DNA of 59,718 bases from Cryomorphaceae bacterium BACL11 MAG-121001-bin54. Its GTDB lineage: Bacteria > Bacteroidota > Bacteroidia > Flavobacteriales > BACL11. Below the pieces are notes generated by a model. It worked only from the letters and a program-made list of their open reading frames with translations. It did not search any database and was not told where the DNA came from. The stretch is from NCBI GenBank assembly GCA_905182255.1, contig CAJJAH010000006.1, forward strand, positions 1 through 59,718. The letters are read 5' to 3'. The position numbers and the translations under genes are program-made. Positions 29,293 through 37,638 of the stretch are shown here, in pieces (position 1 is the first letter of the stretch; each line of letters begins with the position of its first letter).

Positions 29293-30058
29293 CAATGCAA
29301 AAGTGATCTAAGCACTCAGTTTTAGAAGAACATATTGAATAGTCGGAATAGACAAGAGAGTTTACAATTCCTTTATTAGCATCCTGCAAACTGTTTCGGT
29401 TAAATCTATTTAAGATATCATAAGGTATCTGCAACAACCATCTAGGCAACCAGTATTGAAAATTTAGAATATCAAAACGAGTAATTTTACGAACAGATTC
29501 TTTATTTTTATTATAATAATCCATTACCTTATCATTCCCAAAAACACCTTTCAACTCATATTTATCAAATGAAGTTTTAAGTATTCCCCTCATTTGTTCA
29601 GGATTATATTCACGTATATGCCAAGGGTTTCTAGTTAAGGACATCATACTATTTGGAGTTGTCAAAATCACCTTGCCTTTTGGCTTTAATACCCTATAGA
29701 TTTCTTTCAAAAACATTTTATCGTCCTTAATATGCTCAATCACTTGAAAGGTAACTACAAAATCAATACTATTATCTTTAATCTCTTTTAAAGGAGGTAC
29801 TTGCGTTTTAATAAATGTAATATTATTTGCTTTCTTTAACTCATCACTAATTTCAGTATTATACTTATCAACTGCAATATAATTATCTGCTTTAGGAGCT
29901 AACTCCATAATCCCATACCCCTCCCCGCTGCCTATTTCAAGTACAGTTCCACTAATTAATTTAGCAGCTTCTTTATAAGCTATTAAGTGTCTTTGATAAA
30001 TAACATTTTCAGAAGGGTCTAGATGTGAACTTCTTTCAGCTGTCTGTAATATTCCCAT
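29282..30058 (-). CDS. class I SAM-dependent methyltransferase
   Basis: 258 aa. Motif I VLEIGSGEGYGIMEL (about 39-53), the acidic IAVDKYN following it, DNSIDFVVTFQVIEHIKDDKMFL and the post-motif RVLKPKGKVILTTPN are those of Methyltransf_11/UbiE-like enzymes that use S-adenosylmethionine. The C-terminal part (WYLPRWLLQIPYDILNRF-like hydrophobic patch at about 205-220) may approach a membrane or a lipid substrate. The substrate is not evident and the neighbours (deacetylase, exonuclease) do not reveal it. Confidence 0.85.
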   Translation of the reverse strand: MGILQTAERSSHLDPSENVIYQRHLIAYKEAAKLISGTVLEIGSGEGYGIMELAPKADNYIAVDKYNTEISDELKKANNITFIKTQVPPLKEIKDNSIDFVVTFQVIEHIKDDKMFLKEIYRVLKPKGKVILTTPNSMMSLTRNPWHIREYNPEQMRGILKTSFDKYELKGVFGNDKVMDYYNKNKESVRKITRFDILNFQYWLPRWLLQIPYDILNRFNRNSLQDANKGIVNSLVYSDYSICSSKTECLDHFCIATK

Positions 30059-30092
30059 TTAATTAATTTTGAAAGCTGCAAATATAAGAAAT

Positions 30093-30857
30093 CTAATCTG
30101 CTAACTCTACAAGGACAGGGCAATGGTCAGAATGCTTAGCTAAAGGCAAAATATTTGACTTCTTTAATTTAGGCAAAAGAGTGTTAGAAATCATGTTATA
30201 GTCAATACGCCATCCCAAATTTTTGGCTCTTGAATTTGCCCTGTAACTCCACCAACTATAATTATGTGGATCAGTATTTAAATATCTAAAAGAGTCTACA
30301 AAACCACTAGCAAGAAATTGACTTACCCAATCTCTTTCTTCAGGCAAAAATCCTGATGAATTTTTGTTAACTTTAGGATTATGAATATCAATTTCAGCAT
30401 GACAAATATTATAATCTCCCGAAATAATTAGGTTTGGAATTATCTTTTTTAATTCCATAATATAATTGTTAAATAAAGACAAAAACTCAATTTTAAAAGC
30501 TTGCCTTAAAGGATTACTTCCTGAAGGAAAATAAACACTAAGAACAGAAAAGCCTTCAAAATCTGCTCGTATCACTCTGCCTTCAAAATCAATTTTTTCA
30601 ATACCACAACCATACTCAACATGCTTAGGTTTCATTTTTGACAAGATAGCAACGCCGCTATACCCAGGTTTTTCAGCAGATTTGATAAAACAATTGTATC
30701 CCAAATCATTAAAGATAGCTTCATCAAATTGTTCGGGCTTTGCTTTAATTTCTTGCAAACATAAAATATCTGCATTTACAACTTTTAACCATAAAGGAAA
30801 TCCCTTTTTAATAGCAGCCCTAATTCCGTTAACATTATATGTAATTATAGTTGGCAT
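30093..30857 (-). CDS. xth: Exodeoxyribonuclease III / AP endonuclease
   Basis: 254-aa EEP-family nuclease for base-excision repair. Family motifs: TYNVNGIRAA, ILCLQEIKA with the metal-binding Glu, FIKSAEKPGYSGVAILSK, LIISGDYNICHAEIDIHNPK, GFLPEERDW, WRIDYNMIS, and the final HSDHCPVLVEL with the catalytic Asp-His pair. It follows the coiled-coil protein gene with no gap (stop at 30858). Complete and of normal length. Confidence 0.95.
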   Translation of the reverse strand: MPTIITYNVNGIRAAIKKGFPLWLKVVNADILCLQEIKAKPEQFDEAIFNDLGYNCFIKSAEKPGYSGVAILSKMKPKHVEYGCGIEKIDFEGRVIRADFEGFSVLSVYFPSGSNPLRQAFKIEFLSLFNNYIMELKKIIPNLIISGDYNICHAEIDIHNPKVNKNSSGFLPEERDWVSQFLASGFVDSFRYLNTDPHNYSWWSYRANSRAKNLGWRIDYNMISNTLLPKLKKSNILPLAKHSDHCPVLVELAD

Positions 30858-31763
30858 TTATCTTAGCTTGAAGTCTAAATGAGCGGCAATACTCCCCTCA
30901 ATTATTAAATTAACATGATATGCACCTGCTGATAACACCTGCACTCTTTCCCACTCAAAACAATGTGTCATTTCAATATTTTTATACTCAAATTCAGCAG
31001 AACTTGTACAGCTATATGTTGAGTCAGCAACATTAGTTGTAAGAATATTAGTTCCCAAAACTAATTCTCCGCTTCCATCAATAACTTGCAAATAAATAGT
31101 CTTTATTTCTGAGTCAGAAATCTGGTTGGCAGAAACTGAAAAACAAGTTCTAATTTTCTGTACTTTTTTAGCATATCTAGTTGCAAATTCTCTTCCTGTA
31201 CTCCTGTAGCGAATAGTTTCAATTTTAGCATCAAACACCTCTAAAATAGCACCTTTACTTACTTTTTCTTCTAACTTCTTATTTTTCTTATTTAGCTTAT
31301 AATTCTTCCAGTTTATATCCTTATTTACTTTTACAACACTATCTTTTTCTAAAACCAGTACACCATTCAAAACTAATAAAGAATCAATATTTGCTAAATA
31401 TCGTTTTGATATATCCTTAAGAGCTGCAATTTTTTTCCTTGCCTCGTCTAAATCACTTTTTGTTCTTATAAGGTTTCTAATTTCAGCAATTTGATCCTGA
31501 ATAACAGAATCTTTTTCATACAATTGTTCATTCAAATCTCCATATTCATCTAACAAATCATCATGATCATCAATCAAATCATCCAGCTCGTCCCGCAACA
31601 TGTTTTTTTGCTCAATAAATTGAACTTTTAATTGCATTTGCTGTTCCATTCTATTCTGTTGAAAAAAAAGAGAAATAATAAGTAAAATAACAATTCCTAT
31701 AAATAGAATAATTATTTTTCTAGCAGTTGAGTTTGACCATAATTCTTTAATTTTATCCATCAT
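30858..31763 (-). CDS. membrane-anchored coiled-coil protein of unknown function
   Basis: 301 aa. One membrane segment (about residues 16-34, IIILFIGIVILLIISLFF), then a long coiled coil (about 36-160) with an unusual acidic run DELDDLIDDHDDLLDEYGD, then a globular beta-rich C-terminal part (from about 172 to 301) ending HVNLIIEGSIAAHLDFKLR. The topology suggests the coil and globular domain lie in the periplasm. No known domain was recognised. Part of a run DUF4197 - DUF1844 - this gene - xth with gaps of 4, 1 and 0 bases. Confidence 0.78.
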   Translation of the reverse strand: MMDKIKELWSNSTARKIIILFIGIVILLIISLFFQQNRMEQQMQLKVQFIEQKNMLRDELDDLIDDHDDLLDEYGDLNEQLYEKDSVIQDQIAEIRNLIRTKSDLDEARKKIAALKDISKRYLANIDSLLVLNGVLVLEKDSVVKVNKDINWKNYKLNKKNKKLEEKVSKGAILEVFDAKIETIRYRSTGREFATRYAKKVQKIRTCFSVSANQISDSEIKTIYLQVIDGSGELVLGTNILTTNVADSTYSCTSSAEFEYKNIEMTHCFEWERVQVLSAGAYHVNLIIEGSIAAHLDFKLR

Positions 31764-31764
31764 G

Positions 31765-32049
31765 TTATTTTATAGTTTCATTACCAACTATATCTACAGA
31801 CTTAGCTTTTTCATTCAAATAATTTATGTTTAACTCTGAAAGCATTTCATCTAAAACTTTCACAATTTCATCTGTAATGTTTCCCTTTGTTTTAACTTTA
31901 AGCATTTCCATCAAATCAATAGTTTGACTTACATATTCTAAATTACGACTTACCTTTCCTGTTGGGTCAGCAATTTTTCCTAGACCCTGCATAGCAGAAG
32001 TGTGGAACATATAAATTAATTGCATTAAAAGCTGATCATTTTTTTCCAT
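31765..32049 (-). CDS. DUF1844 family protein
   Basis: 94 aa, all helical. The pattern LIYMFHTSAMQGLGKIADPTGKVSRNLEYVSQTIDLMEMLKVKTKGNITDEI matches DUF1844, a small uncharacterised family found widely in bacteria. The length is normal. It lies between the DUF4197 gene (4 bases away) and the coiled-coil protein gene (1 base away). Function not known. Confidence 0.82.
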   Translation of the reverse strand: MEKNDQLLMQLIYMFHTSAMQGLGKIADPTGKVSRNLEYVSQTIDLMEMLKVKTKGNITDEIVKVLDEMLSELNINYLNEKAKSVDIVGNETIK

Positions 32050-32053
32050 ATTT

Positions 32054-32764
32054 TTATTTAAATACTTTTAGTAAAAGTTCTGAAGTTCTAGCCTTGGGAT
32101 TACTTCTAATTTCCTTCTCTTGATTAGAGATAAGCACAAAAATACCATCAATTGTTTTATTAGTCACATAATCCTCCAAATCAGGATTTACTGATTTAGT
32201 GAAAGGAATTGTATTATAAGAATTTACCAATGGATTCCAATATTTTGTAACCTCAACTTGCTGAATAGCTTTTTTGGCTATTGGCTTTATTTTATTGTAC
32301 AGCTTTACACTTATTTGTTTTTTTAAATAAGAAGTTGCAGCTGTATTTCCACCTTTTAAAATCTGTAATGCATCTTTAATATTCATAGCATTAATGGCTT
32401 CAACAAAAATAACTAATACCTCCTTAGAGGCCAATTCAGCTGCTGAGTTTATGCTCTTTTCAAATTCCTTAATTTGTGATTGCATACCTGCCTTTTTCAA
32501 GGTTTTTTTCATTTTTTCGGCCTCATCAGGAAAAGGAATACGAATAAGTATATTATTATAAAACCCTCCCTTTACTGACGAATTCTTAACAGCTTTATTA
32601 GCCCCAATAACTAAAGCTTCCTTTAACCCTTTGGACACTTCATCTTTATTAGCAGAAGTTGAAAGTAACGCACTAGATTTGGTACTAGCAATTTTCAATA
32701 AATCTATTTGTGCTAAACAAGGATGAGACACAATCAATAGTAGAGCTAAAAATATGAATTTCAT
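32054..32764 (-). CDS. DUF4197 family secreted protein
   Basis: 236 aa with a signal peptide (residues 1-18, ending HPCLAQ; the cysteine at about 16 is not in a convincing lipobox). The mature part, GLKEALVIGANKAVKNSSVKGGF, IRIPFPDEAEKMKKTLKKAGM, AINAMNIKDALQILKGGNTAATSYLK and the final DGIFVLISNQEKEIRSNPKARTSELLLKVF, matches DUF4197, a periplasmic or outer-membrane-associated family of unknown role. First gene of a four-gene minus-strand run. Confidence 0.85.
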   Translation of the reverse strand: MKFIFLALLLIVSHPCLAQIDLLKIASTKSSALLSTSANKDEVSKGLKEALVIGANKAVKNSSVKGGFYNNILIRIPFPDEAEKMKKTLKKAGMQSQIKEFEKSINSAAELASKEVLVIFVEAINAMNIKDALQILKGGNTAATSYLKKQISVKLYNKIKPIAKKAIQQVEVTKYWNPLVNSYNTIPFTKSVNPDLEDYVTNKTIDGIFVLISNQEKEIRSNPKARTSELLLKVFK

Positions 32765-33010
32765 AAATAATTAATTTAATCGCTAAAATAAGTATAACCT
32801 CAAAATTTAATCTACATTTTTGTTTATTTTTTGAAATTTTTCGTATTACAAATATTATCAGATAATAGATTATCAAAATGCTATTGGGCAGTATATTTAT
32901 ATAACAAAGATATTATTCAAATACATAAGATTGCTAAAAATAAAGCAATTTAGATGCAAAAAATCATATAATTCCATAACTAGAAATGTAGTTAAATAAT
33001 ATTTTAGCCA

Positions 33011-33040
33011 ATAAAAAACCCCACCAAATAGGTGAGGTTT
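33011..33040 (-). terminator. terminator after the CAT-anticodon tRNA
   Basis: Minus strand: stem AAACCTCACC with GGTGGGGTTT (one G-T mismatch-type pair) and a 5-base loop, followed by a run of six Ts, starting 3 bases beyond the tRNA 3' end. Confidence 0.8.
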
Positions 33041-33043
33041 CTG

Positions 33044-33117
33044 TGGGCCCAGCTGGGCTTGAACCAGCGACCCCTTGATTATGAGTCAAGTGCTCTAACC
33101 AGCTGAGCTATGGGCCC
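33044..33117 (-). tRNA. tRNA with CAT anticodon, probably tRNA-Ile2 (lysidine-modified)
   Basis: 74-base cloverleaf, acceptor GGGCCCA/TGGGCCC, anticodon loop CTCATAA (CAT), T arm CGCTGGTTCAAGCCCAGC. It could be Met elongator or the minor Ile tRNA. The C4-G69 and C5-G68 pairs and the T-arm sequence resemble E. coli tRNA-Ile2 (the TilS substrate) rather than tRNA-Met, which has U4-A69 and A5-U68. No encoded CCA. Confidence 0.9.
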
Positions 33118-33175
33118 TATTTAAAAACTATTTGCAAAACTATCAAAATTGTTCAATAATTTGCAATTTTACCGA

Positions 33176-33796
33176 ATGAAAAAATACAAAACCATTATTT
33201 TTGATTTAGGAGCTGTTATCCTAAACATTAACTATGAAAATACAATAAATGAATTCACCAAATTAGGCATAAAAAATGCAGATACTTTTTACTCTAAAAA
33301 AGTACAAATAGAATTATTTAATAAAATTGAAACAGGTAAAATTAGTAATAATGAATTTCTGAAAGAATTACAGAAAGAAACTAAAAATGCAAATATCAAA
33401 CAAGTAAAAATAGCATGGAATGCTATGCTGCTAGATTTACCAACAGAACGATTACATTTGATAAAAAAATTAAAATCTAATCATACAATTTTCCTACTTA
33501 GTAATACAAATTCTATACACATTAATGCGTTTAAAGAACAGTTAGGAAATAAAAAATGGTTGGAATTTAGCGAATTATTTGACAAAATGTATTTATCTCA
33601 CGAACTAGGTTTAAGGAAACCAGATGCTAAAATATTCGAGTATATTCTTAATGAACAGAAACTAAAAGCTGAAGATGTATTTTTCATTGATGATTCTCCA
33701 CAACACATAGCCAGCGCAAAAAAATTAGGAATATCTTGTCATCATTTATTAGATAGTGAGGATGTTATATCTCTATTTCCTGACATAACTCTATAA
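33176..33796 (+). CDS. HAD-superfamily hydrolase (subfamily IA)
   Basis: About 206 aa from the ATG at 33176 (an upstream TTG at 33149 would add nine poor residues). Motif I is TIIFDLGAVIL, with the nucleophile Asp but Gly where many HAD phosphatases have the second Asp, as in other DLGGV-type members. Motif II is FLLSNTN, motif III KPDAKIFEYIL and motif IV FFIDDSPQHIASAKKLG. A phosphatase acting on a small sugar phosphate or nucleotide is the usual inference; the substrate is unknown. The 3' end overlaps the convergent epimerase gene by 32 bases. Confidence 0.87.
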   Translation: MKKYKTIIFDLGAVILNINYENTINEFTKLGIKNADTFYSKKVQIELFNKIETGKISNNEFLKELQKETKNANIKQVKIAWNAMLLDLPTERLHLIKKLKSNHTIFLLSNTNSIHINAFKEQLGNKKWLEFSELFDKMYLSHELGLRKPDAKIFEYILNEQKLKAEDVFFIDDSPQHIASAKKLGISCHHLLDSEDVISLFPDITL

Positions 33797-34169
33797 GCAC
33801 ACCATTGGTGTCTTTAGGATGTAAGAAGCAGATCAACTTATTGTCAGCTCCTTTTTTTGGCTGGTCATTTAAAGTTCTAATACCTTCAGATTTTAGGCGT
33901 CTCATTTCAACTTTTATATCTGCAACATCAAAAGCAATATGATGCATTCCCTCTCTATTATTATCTAGATATTTTGCAATAGAACTACTCAGATCGGTTG
34001 CTGCTACTAATTCAATTTTGCTCTCCCCTACTTGAAAAAAAGAAGTAATTACGGATTCTGATTCTACGGGCTCAGATTTGTAACTTTCTTTACCAAATAT
34101 TTTAACAAATACTTTATTTGAAGCCTTAATATCCTTGACAGCAATACCGATATGTTCTATTTTTTTCAC
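33765..34169 (-). CDS. mce: Methylmalonyl-CoA epimerase
   Basis: Interconverts (R)- and (S)-methylmalonyl-CoA in the propionate/succinate pathway. VOC-fold motifs: KIEHIGIAVKD (metal His), MHHIAFDVADI (metal His), and NGVLIELCQ (metal Glu). I place the start at GTG 34169, giving MKKIEHIGIAVKD (about 134 aa, the normal family length), one base after the PorP stop. The longer frame to 34217 would add 16 residues that overlap porP and match nothing. The mutase subunits are not in this window. Its 3' end overlaps the HAD gene from the other strand. Confidence 0.9.
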   Translation of the reverse strand: MKKIEHIGIAVKDIKASNKVFVKIFGKESYKSEPVESESVITSFFQVGESKIELVAATDLSSSIAKYLDNNREGMHHIAFDVADIKVEMRRLKSEGIRTLNDQPKKGADNKLICFLHPKDTNGVLIELCQEIEI

Positions 34170-34170
34170 T

Positions 34171-35100
34171 CTAATAGCCCCAAAAACCTGTGTGCCTTTG
34201 AGAGGAAAGAGCTCCAATTCTAAAAGAGATACCTAACTCATGAGTACCATAGCTATATTGTGTAATTTCATCAGAAAATGAATGATCATAAGAGTATGAT
34301 ATATGCATATTGTTTGCAGCAAATCCAAAAGAAAAAATAGCTGTACCATTATTTCTGAATGCTAATCCTGCCCAATTATTTTCTAAAAATATAATTCTTG
34401 TTGTAATATCAATTAGGCCTTTTTGATATTGTATTTTTCTAATTAGAAAAGAGGGTTCCAGTTCCCAATCATTATTTATCACATTAAATTTATAAGCCCC
34501 CATTCCATAATAATTTCTATATTCTGAGTTAGAATATGGAGATCCTGTAATTTCATTGTTAAAAGATGATTGAAACATGTTTGATATAGAAAATCCAACA
34601 TAAAATTCTTTACCATAAACATATGTTCCAGATGAAGCGTCTGCTAAAGTTTTATCATAGGATTTTGTGGAGAAAGCAGGGTCAAATCCTGGGGGAATAT
34701 CATCTCTATTAAACTCTATATTATGATACATTAGTTTAGCTCCTAAGCCAAAAGATAATTTTACATCATTGTAATTAAGCGGCACATGGTAAGCATAGTT
34801 TAAATGTAAATTAGCTTGTAAAGCAGGAGTAGCTTTATCAAACATAAAGTAACCTCCCATAGCAGAACGACCATTGTGATTTAAAGTCCCGTGATAAGAT
34901 ATATTTGTGCTTAATGGAGCTCCTTCAAAACCTAACCATTGTTGTCTAGTTTGTAATGTTAAAGGATTATATGATTTACTACCAGAAATAGCTGGATTAA
35001 TAAACATATCATTTACATAATATTGAGTAAATAATGGTTCTTGCTGTGCAAATACATTCACAACAAAAAATGTTCCTATTATAAAAAATATTTTTTTCAT
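34171..35100 (-). CDS. PorP/SprF-family T9SS-associated outer-membrane protein
   Basis: 309 aa with signal peptide (residues 1-18, ending NVFAQ). The N-terminal QEPLFTQYYVNDMFINPAISGSKSYNPLTLQTRQQWLGFEGAP is the diagnostic start of PorP/SprF proteins. Alternating beta-strand pattern and a C-terminal GTHELGISFRIG stretch fit an outer-membrane barrel. Such proteins are partners of T9SS substrates with type B sorting domains; the gene just upstream, overlapping by one base, encodes exactly such a substrate. The C-terminal end lacks a typical terminal aromatic after a strand (ends GFWGY), which is acceptable for the family. Confidence 0.92.
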   Translation of the reverse strand: MKKIFFIIGTFFVVNVFAQQEPLFTQYYVNDMFINPAISGSKSYNPLTLQTRQQWLGFEGAPLSTNISYHGTLNHNGRSAMGGYFMFDKATPALQANLHLNYAYHVPLNYNDVKLSFGLGAKLMYHNIEFNRDDIPPGFDPAFSTKSYDKTLADASSGTYVYGKEFYVGFSISNMFQSSFNNEITGSPYSNSEYRNYYGMGAYKFNVINNDWELEPSFLIRKIQYQKGLIDITTRIIFLENNWAGLAFRNNGTAIFSFGFAANNMHISYSYDHSFSDEITQYSYGTHELGISFRIGALSSQRHTGFWGY

Positions 35101-36218
35101 TACCTTACAATTGTTAATACTCCTTTAAACACCTCATCTTCATTCTCTAAATCAATTACATAATAATATGTTCCTGAAGGCAATGGTTGACCATTCAAAT
35201 CTTCACCTCCAAAAGCTACATCTTCTGCATTAATATAATTTCTTCTTCTAAAAACTTGTCTTCCATTTCTGTCATACACCAAGACTAAAGCCTGCGGATA
35301 AAGCTGTATGTTTTCTATTTCCCAAAATTCATGAATATCATCATCATTAGGTGAAAATACTTTATAAACTGTAATACAAATTGCCGGGTTCGATTTGACT
35401 TCAATAGTGTCATGCGTGATACAACCCAATGCATCAGTAATTTTTACATAATATTCTCCTGGAAATAAGTTTTCAATACTTGAAAAAGAATCGTGCTCAA
35501 TAATAATAGTGCTGTCAATAGACCACTGAAACAAAAAAGGTGGTGTACCTTCTTGTACAAACACTCTAGCCTCCCCTCCATAATCATCTTTACAAATAAC
35601 CCCAACTGAAGACATGAAGGGATTCATACTTAGAACATTGTTAATCAGAATATTTTGAGGATATTTGGGAGTACAACCATTCTTATCAGTTATACCTAAG
35701 GAATAATTCCCAGTTGGTAAGTCAAATATTGAGTCATTTGTACCTACTATTATAGAAGAACTGTTTACAAGCTCATATGTGTATAACTCTCCACCATTAA
35801 AAGGAGTCCCGCCTGTTACACTAATAACCAAATCAACCGTATCATCTTTTGAGCAGAGCCCCTCTAATAAAAAAGTAGCTTCAATATCATTTGTTTCATT
35901 TACAGTAAATGTATCTGACATTTGACAAATTAATGCTGACGTAAAATCTCCTGGAATACTATATTCTGATATTGTTAATATATAGTCTCCAGCATAAAGT
36001 GAATTAATAGGAATTGATGTTGCTGAAAAACCAGCAGGACCACTCCAATTAAATGATGCATTTACGTTAGGAACAATTAAATCTACTCCACCTATATTGT
36101 CATCAAAACAAAGAATATTTGCAATATTAACTGATGAGGTATCATAACCACATTGAGATTGAGCCGTGAAACTAAAAAGTAAGGCAACTATAAATACTAT
36201 TTTTTTTAATGTCTTCAT
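35100..36218 (-). CDS. secreted protein with gliding-motility-associated (T9SS type B) C-terminal domain
   Basis: About 372 aa from ATG 36218, chosen because it gives a clean signal peptide (MKTLKKIVFIVALLFSFTAQS); the longer frame to 36275 adds 19 unlikely residues. The body holds SprB-like segments (IANILCFDDNIGGVDL, GVICKDDYGGEARVFVQEGTPPFLFQW, GEYYVKITDALGC). The C-terminal domain VYKVFSPNDDDIHEFWEIENIQLYPQALVLVYDRNGRQVF...PSGTYYYVIDL is the CHU/type B CTD. The stop overlaps the porP ATG (TAATG), an arrangement seen for sprB-sprF type pairs. Likely a surface protein whose export depends on the neighbour. Confidence 0.9.
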   Translation of the reverse strand: MKTLKKIVFIVALLFSFTAQSQCGYDTSSVNIANILCFDDNIGGVDLIVPNVNASFNWSGPAGFSATSIPINSLYAGDYILTISEYSIPGDFTSALICQMSDTFTVNETNDIEATFLLEGLCSKDDTVDLVISVTGGTPFNGGELYTYELVNSSSIIVGTNDSIFDLPTGNYSLGITDKNGCTPKYPQNILINNVLSMNPFMSSVGVICKDDYGGEARVFVQEGTPPFLFQWSIDSTIIIEHDSFSSIENLFPGEYYVKITDALGCITHDTIEVKSNPAICITVYKVFSPNDDDIHEFWEIENIQLYPQALVLVYDRNGRQVFRRRNYINAEDVAFGGEDLNGQPLPSGTYYYVIDLENEDEVFKGVLTIVR

Positions 36219-36243
36219 GCTGTTTTTTAAGATGGACAAATAT

Positions 36244-36279
36244 AAAAAAAAATGCTTGTTATTTCTAACAAGCATTTTT
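36244..36279 (-). terminator. strong terminator after tRNA-Cys
   Basis: Minus strand: stem AATGCTTGTTA with TAACAAGCATT (at least 11 bp perfect, extendable by A-T pairs), GAAA loop, then a run of about nine Ts. It begins 4 bases beyond the tRNA-Cys 3' end. Confidence 0.92.
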
Positions 36280-36282
36280 CAG

Positions 36283-36353
36283 AGGTATCGAGCAGATTCG
36301 AACTGCTGTAGATGCTTTTGCAGAGCATAGCCTAGCCACTCGGCCACGATACC
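36283..36353 (-). tRNA. tRNA-Cys (anticodon GCA)
   Basis: 71-base cloverleaf: acceptor GGTATCG/CGATACC, anticodon stem ATGCT/AGCAT with loop CTGCAAA, T arm AGCAGTTCGAATCTGCT. U at the discriminator position, the known identity base for cysteine tRNAs. Confidence 0.95.
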
Positions 36354-36410
36354 ATTTCGAGTAGTGCAAATTTAATTATTTTTAAACTATCAGCACACTA
36401 ATTAAACAAA

Positions 36411-36974
36411 TTATTTTCCATTAAAATCGGACATAGTACGACCTATACCCATACTAGTAAATGCTTGAATCATTTTTACTGCTAAGTCTGTACGATCATC
36501 CATAGTAATATAATTCTGATCAGTAAAATTACCCAAGACATATTCAGCCTGTTTTCCTCTGGAAAAATCATCACCAACACCAAAACGCAACCTTGGATAA
36601 ATACTTGTTGCCAACTGACTTTGGATATCTTTCAATCCGTTATGACCTCCATCAGAACCTTTTTTTCGCATACGAACAATGCCAAAAGGCAATGAAATAT
36701 CGTCCGTAACTACTAAAATATTTTCAATATCTACCTTAGTTTGTTGCATCCAGTACTTTACGGCCTTCCCTGAAAGGTTCATAAAGGTATTTGGTTTAAC
36801 CAAAACCAAAGTGCGCCCCTTAAATTTTATCTGAGCAACATCAGCTAACCTTTCGGTAGAAAAAGAAATGTTGGATAAGCCCGCAAGCTTATCCAACATT
36901 TTAAATCCTATATTGTGCCTTGTATTTTCATACTCAGCACCAGGGTTACCTAATCCAATGATTAAGTATTTCAT
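36411..36974 (-). CDS. pth: Peptidyl-tRNA hydrolase
   Basis: 187 aa. Releases peptides from prematurely dissociated peptidyl-tRNA. GLGNPGAEYENTRHNIGF places Asn10 and catalytic His20 as in E. coli Pth. KPNTFMNLSGKAV and VVTDDISLPFGIVRMRKKGSDGGHNGLKDI (catalytic Asp and the conserved GGHNGL) follow. It lies 3 bases after rplY; the L25-Pth pairing is widespread, and with prs upstream forms a prs-rplY-pth run. Confidence 0.97.
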   Translation of the reverse strand: MKYLIIGLGNPGAEYENTRHNIGFKMLDKLAGLSNISFSTERLADVAQIKFKGRTLVLVKPNTFMNLSGKAVKYWMQQTKVDIENILVVTDDISLPFGIVRMRKKGSDGGHNGLKDIQSQLATSIYPRLRFGVGDDFSRGKQAEYVLGNFTDQNYITMDDRTDLAVKMIQAFTSMGIGRTMSDFNGK

Positions 36975-36977
36975 GAT

Positions 36978-37607
36978 TTATTCAGCAGCTGGCGCTTCAG
37001 CACCTTCAGCAGAAGCATCTCCCTCAGCGACTTCTTCAACTTCTTCAACTTCTTCCTCAACAACAGCTCTTGCAGTTTTAACGCCGACTACAACTGAATT
37101 TCCTGGAGCAACTAACTCACATCCTTCAATAGTAATATCCTTAATGTAAGTAAACATACCAATATTTAAGTGTTCAATGTTTAGCTCTATTGAATTAGGT
37201 AAATTAGCCACTAAACCTTTAGTGATAATTTTACTTCTTCTAAACATTAAGTTACCTCCATTCTTAACTCCTATTGAAGTGCCATTTAAGTTAACTGGAA
37301 TAGAAACCGTTATTTCTTTGTTATCAAATACTTCTAAGAAATCAATGTGTAGTATTTTATCCGTTACTGGGTGAAATTGAATGTCTTGCATAATAGCTTT
37401 AGTAACAGTGCCATCAATGCTTAATTCAACTAAAAAAGTATCTGGAGTATACACAAGCTTTCTAAAGTCATTTTCATGAGCATAGAAAGTCACTTGCTTT
37501 TCTCCCCCGTAAAGTACACATGGTACATTACCCTGATTTCTTAACGCACGAGTGTTAGTTTTCCCAACATTCTGTCTTTCTTTTGCGTTAATTGCTAGTG
37601 TTTTCAT
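36978..37607 (-). CDS. rplY: 50S ribosomal protein L25 (long Ctc form)
   Basis: 209 aa. Binds 5S rRNA. The N-terminal L25 domain starts LAINAKERQNVGKTNTRALRNQGNVPCVLYGG and carries LVELSIDGTVTKAIMQDIQFHP. The C-terminal TL5/Ctc domain follows (about residues 100-185, KEITVSIPVNLNGTSIGVKNGG), then an acidic/alanine tail (VEEEVEEVEEVAEGDASAEGAE) common in Bacteroidota. Between prs (31 bases upstream) and pth. Confidence 0.95.
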   Translation of the reverse strand: MKTLAINAKERQNVGKTNTRALRNQGNVPCVLYGGEKQVTFYAHENDFRKLVYTPDTFLVELSIDGTVTKAIMQDIQFHPVTDKILHIDFLEVFDNKEITVSIPVNLNGTSIGVKNGGNLMFRRSKIITKGLVANLPNSIELNIEHLNIGMFTYIKDITIEGCELVAPGNSVVVGVKTARAVVEEEVEEVEEVAEGDASAEGAEAPAAE

Positions 37608-37638
37608 CTTTATTTAAATTTGATTATTAATTCTTAAT

